Below are positions 16,057-25,319 of a stretch of DNA of 43,971 nucleotides, in pieces (the first letter of the stretch is position 1; each line of letters opens with the position of its first letter). Location: the NCBI GenBank assembly GCA_934155625.1, contig CAKPHD010000010.1, positions 1 to 43,971 of the forward strand. Direction: 5' to 3'. Below the pieces are notes generated by a model. The model was not told where the DNA came from and searched no databases. It saw only the letters and a list, made by a program, of their open reading frames with translations. The translations under genes were made by a program, and so were the position numbers. The stretch comes from an uncultured Clostridia bacterium. GTDB lineage: Bacteria; Bacillota; Clostridia; TANB77; CAG-508.

Positions 16057-18435
16057 ATGTTAAAAAAATTATTAAATATAAAAAATATAATTATATATAT
16101 AATTGCGTTTATGGTATCAACAATAGGAATGGGACAAGCAGTTTCGCCATTTAGTATAGCAATAGTGGCAGCTAGTCTAGCTAGTGGAATTCCAGCAATA
16201 ATAGTAGTAATTGCAGGTCTCATTGGAAATTTTATAGGGGTAGGCGCAATTGGAACATTAAATTATATATTAATAATACTAATGCTATTAATAACAATGT
16301 GTATAAGACCTCCAAAAGAAAACGACCAATATAAAAACGAACAAATACAAATTGCGGGACATGTTTTTGTAAGTATATTACTAGTAATGATTGCAAAATT
16401 GATATTAACAAGATTTACAGTTGCAGATATGTTATTACATGTTACACTTGCAATATTCTCTGTAGTATTTTATAAAATATTTGTAAATTCATTAGTTGTA
16501 ATACAAGATATAACTGAAAAAAATGCGTTTTCAATAGAAGAGGTAATTGGGGCTAGTTTATTAGTTTCAATAGCTTTTTCAGCGTTTGGGGACTTTTCTA
16601 TATTAGGACTATCAATTAGAAATATTTTAAGTATACTTATAGTATTAATATTAGGATGGAGAAATGGAGTACTAGTTGGAGCAACAGCAGGAGTGACAAT
16701 AGGTGTAACCTTAGGGATAATTGCACAAAGTGAACCAATGGTAGTTGCAGTATATGCTCTTTCTGGTATGATTGCGGGATTATTAAATAGATTTGGAAAA
16801 ATAGGAGTAATTGTAGGATTTCTAGCAGGAAATGGAATTTTATTATATGCTTCAAAAGGAACTGCAACAGATTTAGTAGTATTTAAAGAAGCATTAATTG
16901 CATCACTAGGGTTACTTGCAATTCCAAAATGGGCAGGAATAAATATAGAAGAACTTGCTAAAAGTGACAATATGTTGCCTGAATACAATAAAAGAGGTTT
17001 AGAGCAAAGCAAAGAAACAATAGAACAGCTTAACATGGTATCGGAAACAATAAAAGATATAGCTAATACATATCAAGAGAAAAATGATACAAATATGTAT
17101 TTAAAAAATAGACAGGCATTTATTACAGAATTACTAAATAATTTAGATGGACTTGAAGAAAATATGTTATATGATGATATGACACAAACAGAAGGCAAAA
17201 TCGTAAATGAATTATTTGATATTTTATTAGATAAACAAGAAATAGATAGAGAAGATTTATTAAAAACATTTGCAAAATTTAATAACTATATAGTGCAATA
17301 TAATGATGAGAAAATCAGCAAAAGAATGAATAATGATATAGAACAAATTGTTAAAGCTGTAAATTATGCGTATAAAATAAGTAAATCAAACTTTATATGG
17401 GAAGAAAAAGTTAAATCAAACAAGAAAAATGTACAAGCTCAACTTGATGGAGTTTCTAAAGCAATTTCCAGTATTGCTGTAAAAATGGAAAAAGAAATTA
17501 ATCAAGAAAAGGATTTTGATGAAGAAAAAAATAAAGTAATAAAAGCTTTAGAAGTAAAAGATATTTTGGTTGATGGAATTGAAATAGATAAAAAAGATAA
17601 TAGATATTTTGTTGATGTGTATTTGCAGGAAGATAGTAAAATAAATGAAAATGCTGATTTTGATAAGATTCAAAAAGTATTAGAAAAAAGTTTAAATGAA
17701 AAATTAATGAGAAATGAAGTTAAAATTAAAAAACTAAATAAACAAGGAAAACGAATAATAAGTTTTTTATCAGCAGACAAATATGTTATACAAATAGGAC
17801 AAGCAACGAAAATAAAAAATGATAGCCCTGTATCTGGCGATAGTTTATTACATATACGTTTAAATGATGGAAAATATTTAGTTGCATTAAGTGACGGAAT
17901 GGGAACAGGACCAGATGCAAGAAAAAGCAGTCAAATAGCAATAAAAATGTTAGAAAGATTATTGATGTCAGGATTTGATAAAGATACATCAATAGATTTA
18001 ATTAATACAACAATTATGAATGCAAATGAGGAGATTTTTGCAACATTAGATATTGCAATAGTTGACTTATACAATGGAAAAATTGAATTTATCAAAAATG
18101 GAGCATGTCCTACATATGTAAAGAATAAGAAAAAAGTTCAAATTGTAAAATCTTTGAGTTTGCCAGCAGGAATTTTAAATAATATCAATCTAACAACATA
18201 TGACAAAGATATTGAAAATCAAGATATTTTGGTAATGTGTAGTGATGGAATTTTAGATGCTAATGTTGAGTATAAGAATAAAGAACTTTGGGTAAAGTAT
18301 ATGCTAGAAGATATTGAATCTACTAATTGTCAAAAGATTGCAGATTTACTTTTAAATGAAGCGGTTGATAATAGTTATGGTATTGCTAAAGATGATATGA
18401 GTATAATTGTTTGTAAACTTATAAAAAAAGCATAA
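16057..18435 (+). CDS. spoIIE: Stage II sporulation protein E (PP2C phosphatase)
   Basis: 792 residues from ATG 16057, with GAGGTG six nt upstream; an in-frame GTG at 16048 lies on the ribosome site itself. The N-terminal ~300 residues are hydrophobic with about ten membrane segments. A helical regulatory region (about 310-580) is next. The C-terminal PP2C-type phosphatase (about 590-792) has metal-binding aspartates in LSDGMGTGPDARKSS, MCSDGILD and KDDMSIIV. SpoIIE sits at the polar septum, dephosphorylates SpoIIAA and thereby frees sigma-F in the forespore. Length and order match the family. It is strong evidence that the organism sporulates. Confidence 0.95.
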   Translation: MLKKLLNIKNIIIYIIAFMVSTIGMGQAVSPFSIAIVAASLASGIPAIIVVIAGLIGNFIGVGAIGTLNYILIILMLLITMCIRPPKENDQYKNEQIQIAGHVFVSILLVMIAKLILTRFTVADMLLHVTLAIFSVVFYKIFVNSLVVIQDITEKNAFSIEEVIGASLLVSIAFSAFGDFSILGLSIRNILSILIVLILGWRNGVLVGATAGVTIGVTLGIIAQSEPMVVAVYALSGMIAGLLNRFGKIGVIVGFLAGNGILLYASKGTATDLVVFKEALIASLGLLAIPKWAGINIEELAKSDNMLPEYNKRGLEQSKETIEQLNMVSETIKDIANTYQEKNDTNMYLKNRQAFITELLNNLDGLEENMLYDDMTQTEGKIVNELFDILLDKQEIDREDLLKTFAKFNNYIVQYNDEKISKRMNNDIEQIVKAVNYAYKISKSNFIWEEKVKSNKKNVQAQLDGVSKAISSIAVKMEKEINQEKDFDEEKNKVIKALEVKDILVDGIEIDKKDNRYFVDVYLQEDSKINENADFDKIQKVLEKSLNEKLMRNEVKIKKLNKQGKRIISFLSADKYVIQIGQATKIKNDSPVSGDSLLHIRLNDGKYLVALSDGMGTGPDARKSSQIAIKMLERLLMSGFDKDTSIDLINTTIMNANEEIFATLDIAIVDLYNGKIEFIKNGACPTYVKNKKKVQIVKSLSLPAGILNNINLTTYDKDIENQDILVMCSDGILDANVEYKNKELWVKYMLEDIESTNCQKIADLLLNEAVDNSYGIAKDDMSIIVCKLIKKA

Positions 18436-18514
18436 ATATTTTGGTAAAATGCTTGAAATTATTAAAGCAGTAGTATATAATTTTTTTTGTACAGATGAGT
18501 TAAGGAGGATTATT

Positions 18515-18694
18515 ATGGGAGAAAATATAGTAGAAACAACAGAAAGAAATTTTACAATTGAAGATTTGCATAGAAAAGAAGCTGAAGCAGAATTACTAAG
18601 TAAAAGTAAGGAAAAAGCTGTAAAAGAATTTCAAGAAATATTAGAAAATGATAAAGAGAAGACATCAGAGTCACAAGATGTTGAAAGAGACTAA
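18515..18694 (+). CDS. Small acidic hypothetical protein
   Basis: 59 residues from ATG 18515, directly behind a strong AAGGAGG. Charged and helical (IEDLHRKEAEAELLSKSKEK), probably a coiled coil. No family is recognised. It lies 80 nt after spoIIE and 25 nt before the next small gene, so it may be read through from spoIIE. Confidence 0.6.
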   Translation: MGENIVETTERNFTIEDLHRKEAEAELLSKSKEKAVKEFQEILENDKEKTSESQDVERD

Positions 18695-18719
18695 AGAAAA
18701 GTTAAGTGGGAGAAGAAAT

Positions 18720-19097
18720 ATGAAAGATAATACTCAAGAAAAAAATTTAATTGAAAGAAATGAAGAAAATGTATTTATAAAGATAAAGAACTTTTTTAAA
18801 GGCTTATTTGGAAAAAAAGTTAAAGAAGTTAACAGTGTAGTTAATGAAGATATAGAAATGGAAATGGAAAAAAGTGAAGTTTTTAGAAGTGATATTAGAA
18901 ATATAGACATCGATGAAAATAATATTTTCGAACTTCAAAGAAGATATAAAAATGGAGAGATTGCTGATAGTGAATTAACACAAAAACAGATAAATGCATT
19001 ATGCCAATTATATGATAGTCAGATTGTAGAACTAAAAAGAAGTATTTCGGTAATAGAACAACAACTTGCTAAATATAAAAAAGAAAAAAGAAGATAA
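18720..19097 (+). CDS. Hypothetical charged protein
   Basis: 125 residues from ATG 18720, six nt after GGGAGA; longer in-frame starts overlap the preceding gene and lack a ribosome site. A basic amphipathic patch FIKIKNFFKGLFGKKVKE (about 19-36) could touch membrane. The C-terminal part ELQRRYKNGEIADSELTQKQ then INALCQLYDSQIVELKRSI is a helical hairpin seen in clostridial proteins of unknown role. It ends with a terminator at 19103. Confidence 0.65.
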   Translation: MKDNTQEKNLIERNEENVFIKIKNFFKGLFGKKVKEVNSVVNEDIEMEMEKSEVFRSDIRNIDIDENNIFELQRRYKNGEIADSELTQKQINALCQLYDSQIVELKRSISVIEQQLAKYKKEKRR

Positions 19098-19102
19098 TAT
19101 AT

Positions 19103-19134
19103 AACAAGAGTATAAAGTGTACTCTTGTTTTTTT
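19103..19134 (+). terminator. Terminator after small-gene pair
   Basis: AACAAGAGTA pairs with TACTCTTGTT and is followed by T6. Confidence 0.9.
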
Positions 19135-19144
19135 AAATAATTAC

Positions 19145-19173
19145 TTGTAACTTAAAAAATTTTGTGATATATT
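19145..19173 (+). promoter_or_regulatory. Promoter of the WG-repeat gene
   Basis: TTGTAA (19145-19150), 17 nt, TATATT (19168-19173), then an 80-nt leader. Confidence 0.55.
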
Positions 19174-19253
19174 ATACATGTAGAAAAATATAATAAAAGA
19201 GATGCTTATAGGTGCAGCAATAAAACCTAAATAAAATTAAAGGAATGGAAAAT

Positions 19254-20762
19254 ATGGCAAAAGGAAAAAGATATCAAACAGAAGGAAAGCTAAATTACAC
19301 AAAAGTCTTTGCAGTAATAATAGCAATAGCAGTAGTAATTATGTTTATATTTATAATAAAAAATGTATTTAAACAACGTGAAAAAGCAACAAAAAATTAT
19401 CAATATTTTACACTATATGCACAAAATAAATGGGGTGTAATGAATCAAGATGGAGAAGAAGTAATAACACCGTCATATCAAGAAATGATAATAATTCCAG
19501 ATGAAGAAAAAGAAATTTTTATTTGTACATATGATGTAGATGAACAAACAGGAACATATAAGACAAAAGTAATAAACAGTAAAAATGAAGAAGTTTTTAC
19601 GGAATATGACCAAGTTGAAGCAATAGATAATATAGATAAAAATAATAATGTATGGTATGAAAAAAATATCTTAAAAGTAAGCAAAAATGGAAAATATGGA
19701 TTAATAGACTTCAATGGAAAAGAATTGCTACCAATTGAATATGATGAAATAACAACATTAGACGGAATGGAAAATAGCATAATTATCAAAAAAGATGGAA
19801 AAGTAGGATTAGTAAATGACAATGGAAGTATATTAATTGATGTTAATTATAAAGACATTAAAGCATTAGGTGAAACATATAAAGAAGGATATATTACAAT
19901 TGATGAATCAGAAAAATATGGAGTAGTAAGTGCTACAAAGAGACAAATATTAGAAAATAAATATGATGAAATAACACAAGTATATTTAAAAGATTACTAT
20001 TTAGTTAAAGAAAATGGGAAAAAAGAATTAGTAGATTCAGATGGCAAAGTAATATTAGATTCTGGATTTGATGATATAAAATCAGCAACAACAAATGGAA
20101 TAATATTCATAAAAAATAATTTATATGGCGAAATTAGTACATCAGGAGAGGTTACATTAGAAGCCAAATATCAATATTTAAAGGAAGTAAAAGAAGGAAA
20201 ATATATAGCAAAACAAAATGATAAATATGGAATAATAGACAATGTAGGAAATGAGCAATTAGCATTCGAATATACAGATATTACATATAATGAAAAAGCA
20301 GACTTATTTTTCGCAGAAGACTCTGAGTATAATACTTCTATAATTGATGACTTATATACTGTAAAGGCAACAGGAATATTGTCAGAAGTAAATGAAGAAG
20401 ATGGATATATTAGAATGAGAGTAAATGATGACTATAAATATTATGACTTTAAAGGAGAAGAAACTGAAAATACGAAAGTATTAAAAGATAATACAATATT
20501 TTTAGATAAACAAAATGGCAAATATGGATATGTAGACAAAAAAGGAAATCCGGTTACAGAATATATATATGATGATGCAACAGAGCAAAATAAATATGGA
20601 TATGTAGCAGTAAAAAAAGACGGATTATGGGGTTCACTTGATAAAAATGGCAAAGAAGTAATAGAACCAAAATATGAATTAGAAAATAATTTGAAAATCG
20701 ATTTCATAGGAAAGTGGCACTTAGGAGAAGATTTAAATATGAATTACTATTGTGAAAAATAA
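19254..20762 (+). CDS. Membrane-anchored WG-repeat protein
   Basis: 502 residues from ATG 19254; AAAGGA lies nine nt upstream, whereas the in-frame ATG at 19245 touches it. A single N-terminal membrane helix (about 18-38) is followed by a long run of WG (KWG) beta repeats, visible as NKWGVMNQDG, GKYGLIDFNG, GKVGLVNDNG, EKYGVVS, DKYGIIDNVG, GKYGYVDKKG and GLWGSLDKNG, roughly every 40-50 residues. WG repeats form a surface beta fold of unknown partner. The extracellular side is inferred from the N-in anchor. It is followed after 41 nt by a tail-anchored protein in the same direction. Confidence 0.85.
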   Translation: MAKGKRYQTEGKLNYTKVFAVIIAIAVVIMFIFIIKNVFKQREKATKNYQYFTLYAQNKWGVMNQDGEEVITPSYQEMIIIPDEEKEIFICTYDVDEQTGTYKTKVINSKNEEVFTEYDQVEAIDNIDKNNNVWYEKNILKVSKNGKYGLIDFNGKELLPIEYDEITTLDGMENSIIIKKDGKVGLVNDNGSILIDVNYKDIKALGETYKEGYITIDESEKYGVVSATKRQILENKYDEITQVYLKDYYLVKENGKKELVDSDGKVILDSGFDDIKSATTNGIIFIKNNLYGEISTSGEVTLEAKYQYLKEVKEGKYIAKQNDKYGIIDNVGNEQLAFEYTDITYNEKADLFFAEDSEYNTSIIDDLYTVKATGILSEVNEEDGYIRMRVNDDYKYYDFKGEETENTKVLKDNTIFLDKQNGKYGYVDKKGNPVTEYIYDDATEQNKYGYVAVKKDGLWGSLDKNGKEVIEPKYELENNLKIDFIGKWHLGEDLNMNYYCEK

Positions 20763-20803
20763 CTTAAGGAAAAATCTTTAAGTAGAGAGGAATGTAATAA
20801 AAT

Positions 20804-22033
20804 ATGGAGCTAAAGACAAAATATCAATATACATACTTTATATATCCTTATGTAATAAAGGAAAATAAATTTTCTAAATATTTAATAAAATTATTAAAAG
20901 ATAAAAACTGTAAATTAAGAATATTTAAAAAAGAAAAAGATTTGAGTTTATATTCATATTTTTCTCATAGAGCAAGAAATTATATGTTTAATAGCTTTAA
21001 TTTCAGTAAGACCAGATTAGCAAAATTAGAGGAATTACCAATAGAAACTAAAGCAGCAGTATTAGCTCAAAGTCCTTGTACAATTTTTGAATATAATATG
21101 GAAAAGGATATACAAGGTAAAACTGAAGAAAGAAATGGAATATTTTTTAAAATACCTAAAATTGAGATAATATGTTTTAACACAGGAATTTGCTTTTTAT
21201 GTATAAAAACAAATATAGAAGAAAGTGAAAGATTTGCGGATTTATTAAATTTTAATTATAAATTCAGAGATATAAATCAAGAATTCTCTAATTTAAATAA
21301 TTATGATAATATAAGAGTACAAACAGATTGTTTTGAAGATGTACAATATTTTAAAGAATTTATAGATAGTTTAACTGGACCGTCAACAGAGGCAATGAAA
21401 CTAGATATAGATACAGAAAGATTTTTAACATTTTCTTATGTATGTATAGATCAAGAAAGTTGGAATAATAATAATGAATTTGATAACATTCGTAGTAATT
21501 ATATGAAATTTTTAAATATTTTACCTAGTGATAATAGTGTGAATTATTCAAAAGAAGATATGAAGGTAATTTCAAAATGGAAATATGCAAAATTAGGAGT
21601 AACAAAACAAGGAATTACATTATTTAGTTCAAGTTGTGATATAAATAATTTTACAGTATTTCCACATGAATTTGAGCAACAATATTTATATACATATATT
21701 TTGGCAATATATACAAAAATATATTTAAGAAAAATTAATTTGGATTTTAGCCAAGGAATAGATGTAAAAAAAGCTCGTAAAGAATTTATAAATTTTACAC
21801 AGAATTTGTGGATTAATGAAGTTACACTTGATGATACTGGTTCAGTATTCTATCAAAATTTAAGAGACGTTTTGGAATTAAATTCAAGTTATTTTGATAC
21901 CAAAAACAAATATGATGTTTTATATAAAGAAATGAATATAGAAAAGACAGCTAAAAATAATGTTGCTATTATAGCTATATTACTTGTAACATTGATAATA
22001 AATTTAATAAATATATTGTTTTTAGGCAAATAA
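20804..22033 (+). CDS. Tail-anchored hypothetical protein
   Basis: 409 residues with no domain I can name. The N-terminal two thirds is soluble, mixed alpha/beta, with many Tyr and Phe. The C-terminal part (about 310-385) is helical, and the last ~22 residues (VAIIAILLVTLIINLINILFLG) are one membrane segment ending in Lys. The layout of long helices running into a C-terminal membrane helix recalls CorA-like and RMD1/DUF155 proteins, but the CorA GMN motif is absent. The start follows GAGAGGAA. It probably shares the transcript of the WG-repeat gene. Confidence 0.7.
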   Translation: MELKTKYQYTYFIYPYVIKENKFSKYLIKLLKDKNCKLRIFKKEKDLSLYSYFSHRARNYMFNSFNFSKTRLAKLEELPIETKAAVLAQSPCTIFEYNMEKDIQGKTEERNGIFFKIPKIEIICFNTGICFLCIKTNIEESERFADLLNFNYKFRDINQEFSNLNNYDNIRVQTDCFEDVQYFKEFIDSLTGPSTEAMKLDIDTERFLTFSYVCIDQESWNNNNEFDNIRSNYMKFLNILPSDNSVNYSKEDMKVISKWKYAKLGVTKQGITLFSSSCDINNFTVFPHEFEQQYLYTYILAIYTKIYLRKINLDFSQGIDVKKARKEFINFTQNLWINEVTLDDTGSVFYQNLRDVLELNSSYFDTKNKYDVLYKEMNIEKTAKNNVAIIAILLVTLIINLINILFLGK

Positions 22034-22039
22034 CAAAAG

Positions 22040-22072
22040 AAGTTGATATATGTTTATATATCAACTTTATTT
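22040..22072 (+). terminator. Terminator-like hairpin before acpS
   Basis: AAGTTGATATA (22040-22050) pairs with TATATCAACTT (22056-22066) and runs into TATTTAT. The weak T-run may allow read-through into acpS. Confidence 0.65.
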
Positions 22073-22089
22073 ATAAGAAGGAATGGGAT

Positions 22090-22464
22090 ATGAAAATAAG
22101 AACAGGGACAGATATTATAGAAATAAACAGAGTAAAAAAAGCAATAGAAGAGACTGAAAAAAAGTTTTGCGGAAGAGTGTATACTCAAGACGAAATTGAA
22201 TATTGCGAAAGTAAAAATGCACAGAAGTATCAACATTATGCAGCAAGGTTTGCTGCAAAAGAAGCGGTATTTAAAGCATTATCAGCAACATTAGACAGCA
22301 AGTATGATATAGAATGGAAAGATATTGAAATAAAAAATGATGATTATGGAAGACCATATATTAAGCTTAATGAAAAATTTACAGAAGCTATTGAAAACAT
22401 TGATATAAGTATTTCACATTGCAAAGAGTATGCAGTAGCTTCGGTAGTTTTAATAGAAAGGTAG
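22090..22464 (+). CDS. acpS: Holo-[acyl-carrier-protein] synthase
   Basis: 124 residues, standard length. It transfers the phosphopantetheine arm from CoA to apo-ACP. Magnesium-binding Asp8 is in RTGTDIIEINRV, and ARFAAKEAVFKAL carries the second acidic ligand. The end SISHCKEYAVASVVL is the usual closing strand. RBS AAGGAATGG. It starts a run acpS-tatD-udg with gaps of 8 and 12 nt, probably one transcript. Confidence 0.95.
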   Translation: MKIRTGTDIIEINRVKKAIEETEKKFCGRVYTQDEIEYCESKNAQKYQHYAARFAAKEAVFKALSATLDSKYDIEWKDIEIKNDDYGRPYIKLNEKFTEAIENIDISISHCKEYAVASVVLIER

Positions 22465-22472
22465 AAAGAAAA

Positions 22473-23255
22473 ATGGAACTTTTTGATTCACATTCACATT
22501 ATAATGATGAAAAATTTAATGAAGATAGAGAGCAAATTATAAAGGAAACATATGAAGCAGGTGTTACGAAATTTGTATGTGCAGGTTACAATATTGACTC
22601 ATCATTATTTTCGTTAGAGATGTCAAAAAAATATGAATTTATTTATTCAATTTGTGGGATTTCACCAAATGATATTCCACAATCTGAGCAACAATTGTGG
22701 AAAGATCTAGATGAAATTTCAAAAATTGTGAAAGAAAACAACTCAAAAAAATTAGTTGCTATTGGAGAAATTGGACTTGACTATTATTGGAACAAAGAAA
22801 ATAAAGAACTACAAAAACAAGCTTTTATTAAGCAAATAGAATTAGCAAATGAATTAGAATTGCCAATTGTAATTCATTCAAGAGATGCATCTGTTGATAC
22901 ACTTGATATTATAAGAAATAATAGGGTTAATAAAGCTGGAATATTTCATTGTTGTCAATTAAATCAAGAATTAGTAAGACGAGCTTTAGAATTAGGATAT
23001 TATATTTCATTTGCAGGACCAATAACTTTTAAAAATTCTAAAAATGCACCTGATATTATAAAAATGGTGCCAATGGATAAAATTTTAATAGAAACAGATA
23101 GTCCGTATTTATCACCAGAACCTAACAGAGGAAAACGTAATGATTGTAGAAATGTAAAATATGTTGCACAAAAGATAGCAGATGTTAAAGAACTTACTAT
23201 AGAAGAGGTTGCACAAAAAACGTATGAAAATGCAATGAGGATTTTTAATATTTAG
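22473..23255 (+). CDS. tatD: TatD-family metal-dependent hydrolase
   Basis: 260 residues from ATG 22473; the first metal motif DSHSHYND starts at residue 5, which fixes the start (RBS GAAAG). Further metal and active-site motifs: GEIGLDYYW, VIHSRDA, IFHCC and ETDSPYLSPEPNRGKRN. It is a TIM-barrel amidohydrolase, a 3'-5' exonuclease in characterised members. It is 8 nt behind acpS. Confidence 0.95.
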   Translation: MELFDSHSHYNDEKFNEDREQIIKETYEAGVTKFVCAGYNIDSSLFSLEMSKKYEFIYSICGISPNDIPQSEQQLWKDLDEISKIVKENNSKKLVAIGEIGLDYYWNKENKELQKQAFIKQIELANELELPIVIHSRDASVDTLDIIRNNRVNKAGIFHCCQLNQELVRRALELGYYISFAGPITFKNSKNAPDIIKMVPMDKILIETDSPYLSPEPNRGKRNDCRNVKYVAQKIADVKELTIEEVAQKTYENAMRIFNI

Positions 23256-23267
23256 GATGTGAAATAA

Positions 23268-23825
23268 ATGTATGACAATTGGGAAGAATTAGAAGATGAA
23301 GCTAAACAATGTAAAAAATGTAAATTATGTCAGAATAGAAATAATATAGTATTTGGAACAGGAAATAGACAAGCAGATTTAATGTTTATTGGTGAAGGAC
23401 CTGGGGCAGATGAGGATATGCAGGGGATACCATTTGTTGGCAAAGCTGGTAAATTGATGAACATGGCTTTTGAAACTATTGGTTTAAATAGAGACGACGT
23501 TTATATTGCAAATATTGTAAAATGTCGTCCTCCATCAAATAGAAATCCACAAGATGATGAGGCTATGGCTTGTTTGAATTATTTAAGAAATCAAGTTATT
23601 TTAGTTAAGCCTAAAATTATTGTTTTACTTGGGAGTGTTGCTCTGAAAAATATTTTAGGAAAAGAGTATGGAATCACTGCAAGTAGAGGCAAATGGATAG
23701 AAAAAAAGGGGATTTTATATATGCCTACTTGGCACCCTGCAGCGCTTTTGAGAGATGAAACTAAAAAAATAGATTTTATTAAAGATTTGCAACAAGTTAT
23801 GAGTAAGTATAATCGGTCAAAGTAA
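23268..23825 (+). CDS. Uracil-DNA glycosylase, family 4 (Fe-S type)
   Basis: 185 residues. It excises uracil from DNA. Cysteines of the 4Fe-4S site begin with CKKCKLCQNR near residue 14 and continue with VKCRPPSNRNP. The catalytic region is FIGEGPGADEDMQGIPFVGKAG and the closing motif is WHPAALLRDE. Family 4 usually has GEAPG and HPS; the changes here are mild. RBS GGATGTG. It is 12 nt behind tatD. Confidence 0.92.
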   Translation: MYDNWEELEDEAKQCKKCKLCQNRNNIVFGTGNRQADLMFIGEGPGADEDMQGIPFVGKAGKLMNMAFETIGLNRDDVYIANIVKCRPPSNRNPQDDEAMACLNYLRNQVILVKPKIIVLLGSVALKNILGKEYGITASRGKWIEKKGILYMPTWHPAALLRDETKKIDFIKDLQQVMSKYNRSK

Positions 23826-23870
23826 TTGACTAAGTAAATGAAACAATGTAAAATAATATAGGTGAAGAAA

Positions 23871-25124
23871 ATGAAAGAAATACAAGATAAAGCAAATTAT
23901 TGTTTAAATTGTCCAGTAAAACCATGTTCAAATAAAGGATGTCCTTTAGGAAATAACATACCGGGTTTTATAAAAGCAATTAAAGAAGAAGATTATAAAA
24001 AAGCATATGAAATATTATCAGAAACAACAGTTTTTGAAGCAGTTTGTGGAAGAATCTGCCCACACACTAAGCAATGTGAAGGATCATGTGTAAGAGGAAT
24101 AAAATCAAGTCCTGTAAGTATAGGAGAAATGGAAGCTTTTATAGGTGATATTTCTATAAAAGAGCATTATAAAATCTCAGAAAAAAATACAGATAATATA
24201 GATAAGAAAATTGCAATTGTAGGAGGAGGCCCTGCAGGACTTACGGCAGCGGCATTTTTATTGAGAAATGGATATTCTGTAACAATATATGAAAAATATA
24301 ATTACTTAGGTGGATTATTAGTACATGGAATTCCTGAATTTAGATTACCCAAAGAAGTTGTTAAGCAAACAGTACAAAAAATAATTGATTTAGGTTTAGA
24401 AGTAAAATATAATCAAGAATTAGAAAAAGATTTTTCATTACAAGAATTAGAAGAAACTTATGATGCTATATTTTTAGCATTTGGAGCCAATATAACAACT
24501 AAAATGGGTGTAGAAGGAGAAGAATTAGATGGTATATATGGTGGTAACCAATTGTTAGAACATCAATCTCATCCTAATTATACAAACAAAAAAGTTGCTA
24601 TAATTGGTGGAGGAAATGTTGCAATGGATTGTGCTAGAACAATAAAAAGACTAGGGGCACAAGAAGTAAAAGTAATATATAGAAGAGCAGAAGAACAAAT
24701 GCCAGCAGAAACAAAAGAAATTCAAGAAGCTAAAGAAGAAGGAATAGAATTTTTATTTCAAAATAATATTGTAAGAATATTAGGAAAAGAAAAAGTTGAA
24801 CAAGTTGAATTAATAAAAACAGAGCTTGTTCAAAAAGAGGGAGAAATAAGAAAAGTTCCTGTAAATATTGACAATAGTAATTATATAATAGATATAGATT
24901 ATATAGTAATGGCATTAGGTTCAGAGCCAGAAGAATTTGTGAAAAATTTAGGTTTGGAATTAAATAAATGGGGTAGAATTCAAATTGATGAAAAAAATAG
25001 AACATCAAATTCTAAAGTTTTTGCAGGTGGAGATATTGCAGGTGCAAAGGGCACAGTTGCTTGGGCTGCGCGTTCTGGAAGAGATGCAGCATATTCAATA
25101 ATGGAATATTTAAATAAAGACTAA
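23871..25124 (+). CDS. GltD-like NAD(P)H/FAD oxidoreductase
   Basis: 417 residues from ATG 23871 (AGGTGAAG six nt upstream; an in-frame GTG at 23862 overlaps it). The N-terminal Fe-S domain has CLNCPVKPCSNKGCPLG and CGRICPHTKQCEGSC. The FAD Rossmann motif is VGGGPAGLTAAAFL (about 108-121). The NADPH motif is IGGGNVAMDCARTIKRLG. The end GGDIAGAKGTVAWAARSGRDAA is typical of the family. It resembles the small subunit of glutamate synthase and NfnB-type flavoproteins. No large gltB lies beside it, so it may work alone or with a distant partner. Confidence 0.88.
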   Translation: MKEIQDKANYCLNCPVKPCSNKGCPLGNNIPGFIKAIKEEDYKKAYEILSETTVFEAVCGRICPHTKQCEGSCVRGIKSSPVSIGEMEAFIGDISIKEHYKISEKNTDNIDKKIAIVGGGPAGLTAAAFLLRNGYSVTIYEKYNYLGGLLVHGIPEFRLPKEVVKQTVQKIIDLGLEVKYNQELEKDFSLQELEETYDAIFLAFGANITTKMGVEGEELDGIYGGNQLLEHQSHPNYTNKKVAIIGGGNVAMDCARTIKRLGAQEVKVIYRRAEEQMPAETKEIQEAKEEGIEFLFQNNIVRILGKEKVEQVELIKTELVQKEGEIRKVPVNIDNSNYIIDIDYIVMALGSEPEEFVKNLGLELNKWGRIQIDEKNRTSNSKVFAGGDIAGAKGTVAWAARSGRDAAYSIMEYLNKD

Positions 25125-25153
25125 AAGTCGGCAGTTTATTGCCGACTTTTTGA
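25123..25153 (+). terminator. Terminator after the GltD-like gene
   Basis: AAAAGTCGGC pairs with GCCGACTTTT and runs into TTTTT. Confidence 0.92.
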
Positions 25154-25157
25154 GATG

Positions 25158-25319
25158 TCTTTAGTATGATATCTTTTGTATAATTAACATTTGTATATAT
25201 AAATCTTTTGTATAGTCATCTTTTGTAAATAATAACTTGCAAAAATCATTTGTACACTTATCATTTGTAAAGTTTTTCATTAGTACTTTAAAATCATTTG
25301 TATACTAAAATCTTCTGTT
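25158..25319. repeat. Array of about eleven TCWTTTGTA repeats
   Basis: Copies or near copies of TCWTTTGTA start at 25158, 25172, 25187, 25204, 25219, 25234 (degenerate), 25246, 25261, 25277, 25294 and 25311. Spacings are 12-17 bp, mostly 15-17. The intervening 5-8 bp vary. The array fills the gap between the gltD-like terminator and the stop codon of the minus-strand gene and overlaps the last codons of that gene. Related TTTGTA words recur upstream of that gene at 26420-26500. Confidence 0.7.

Noticed and set aside
25158..25319. CRISPR-like appearance of the TCWTTTGTA array
   Set aside because: The 9-bp unit and 5-8-bp variable gaps are too short, and spacing is irregular.
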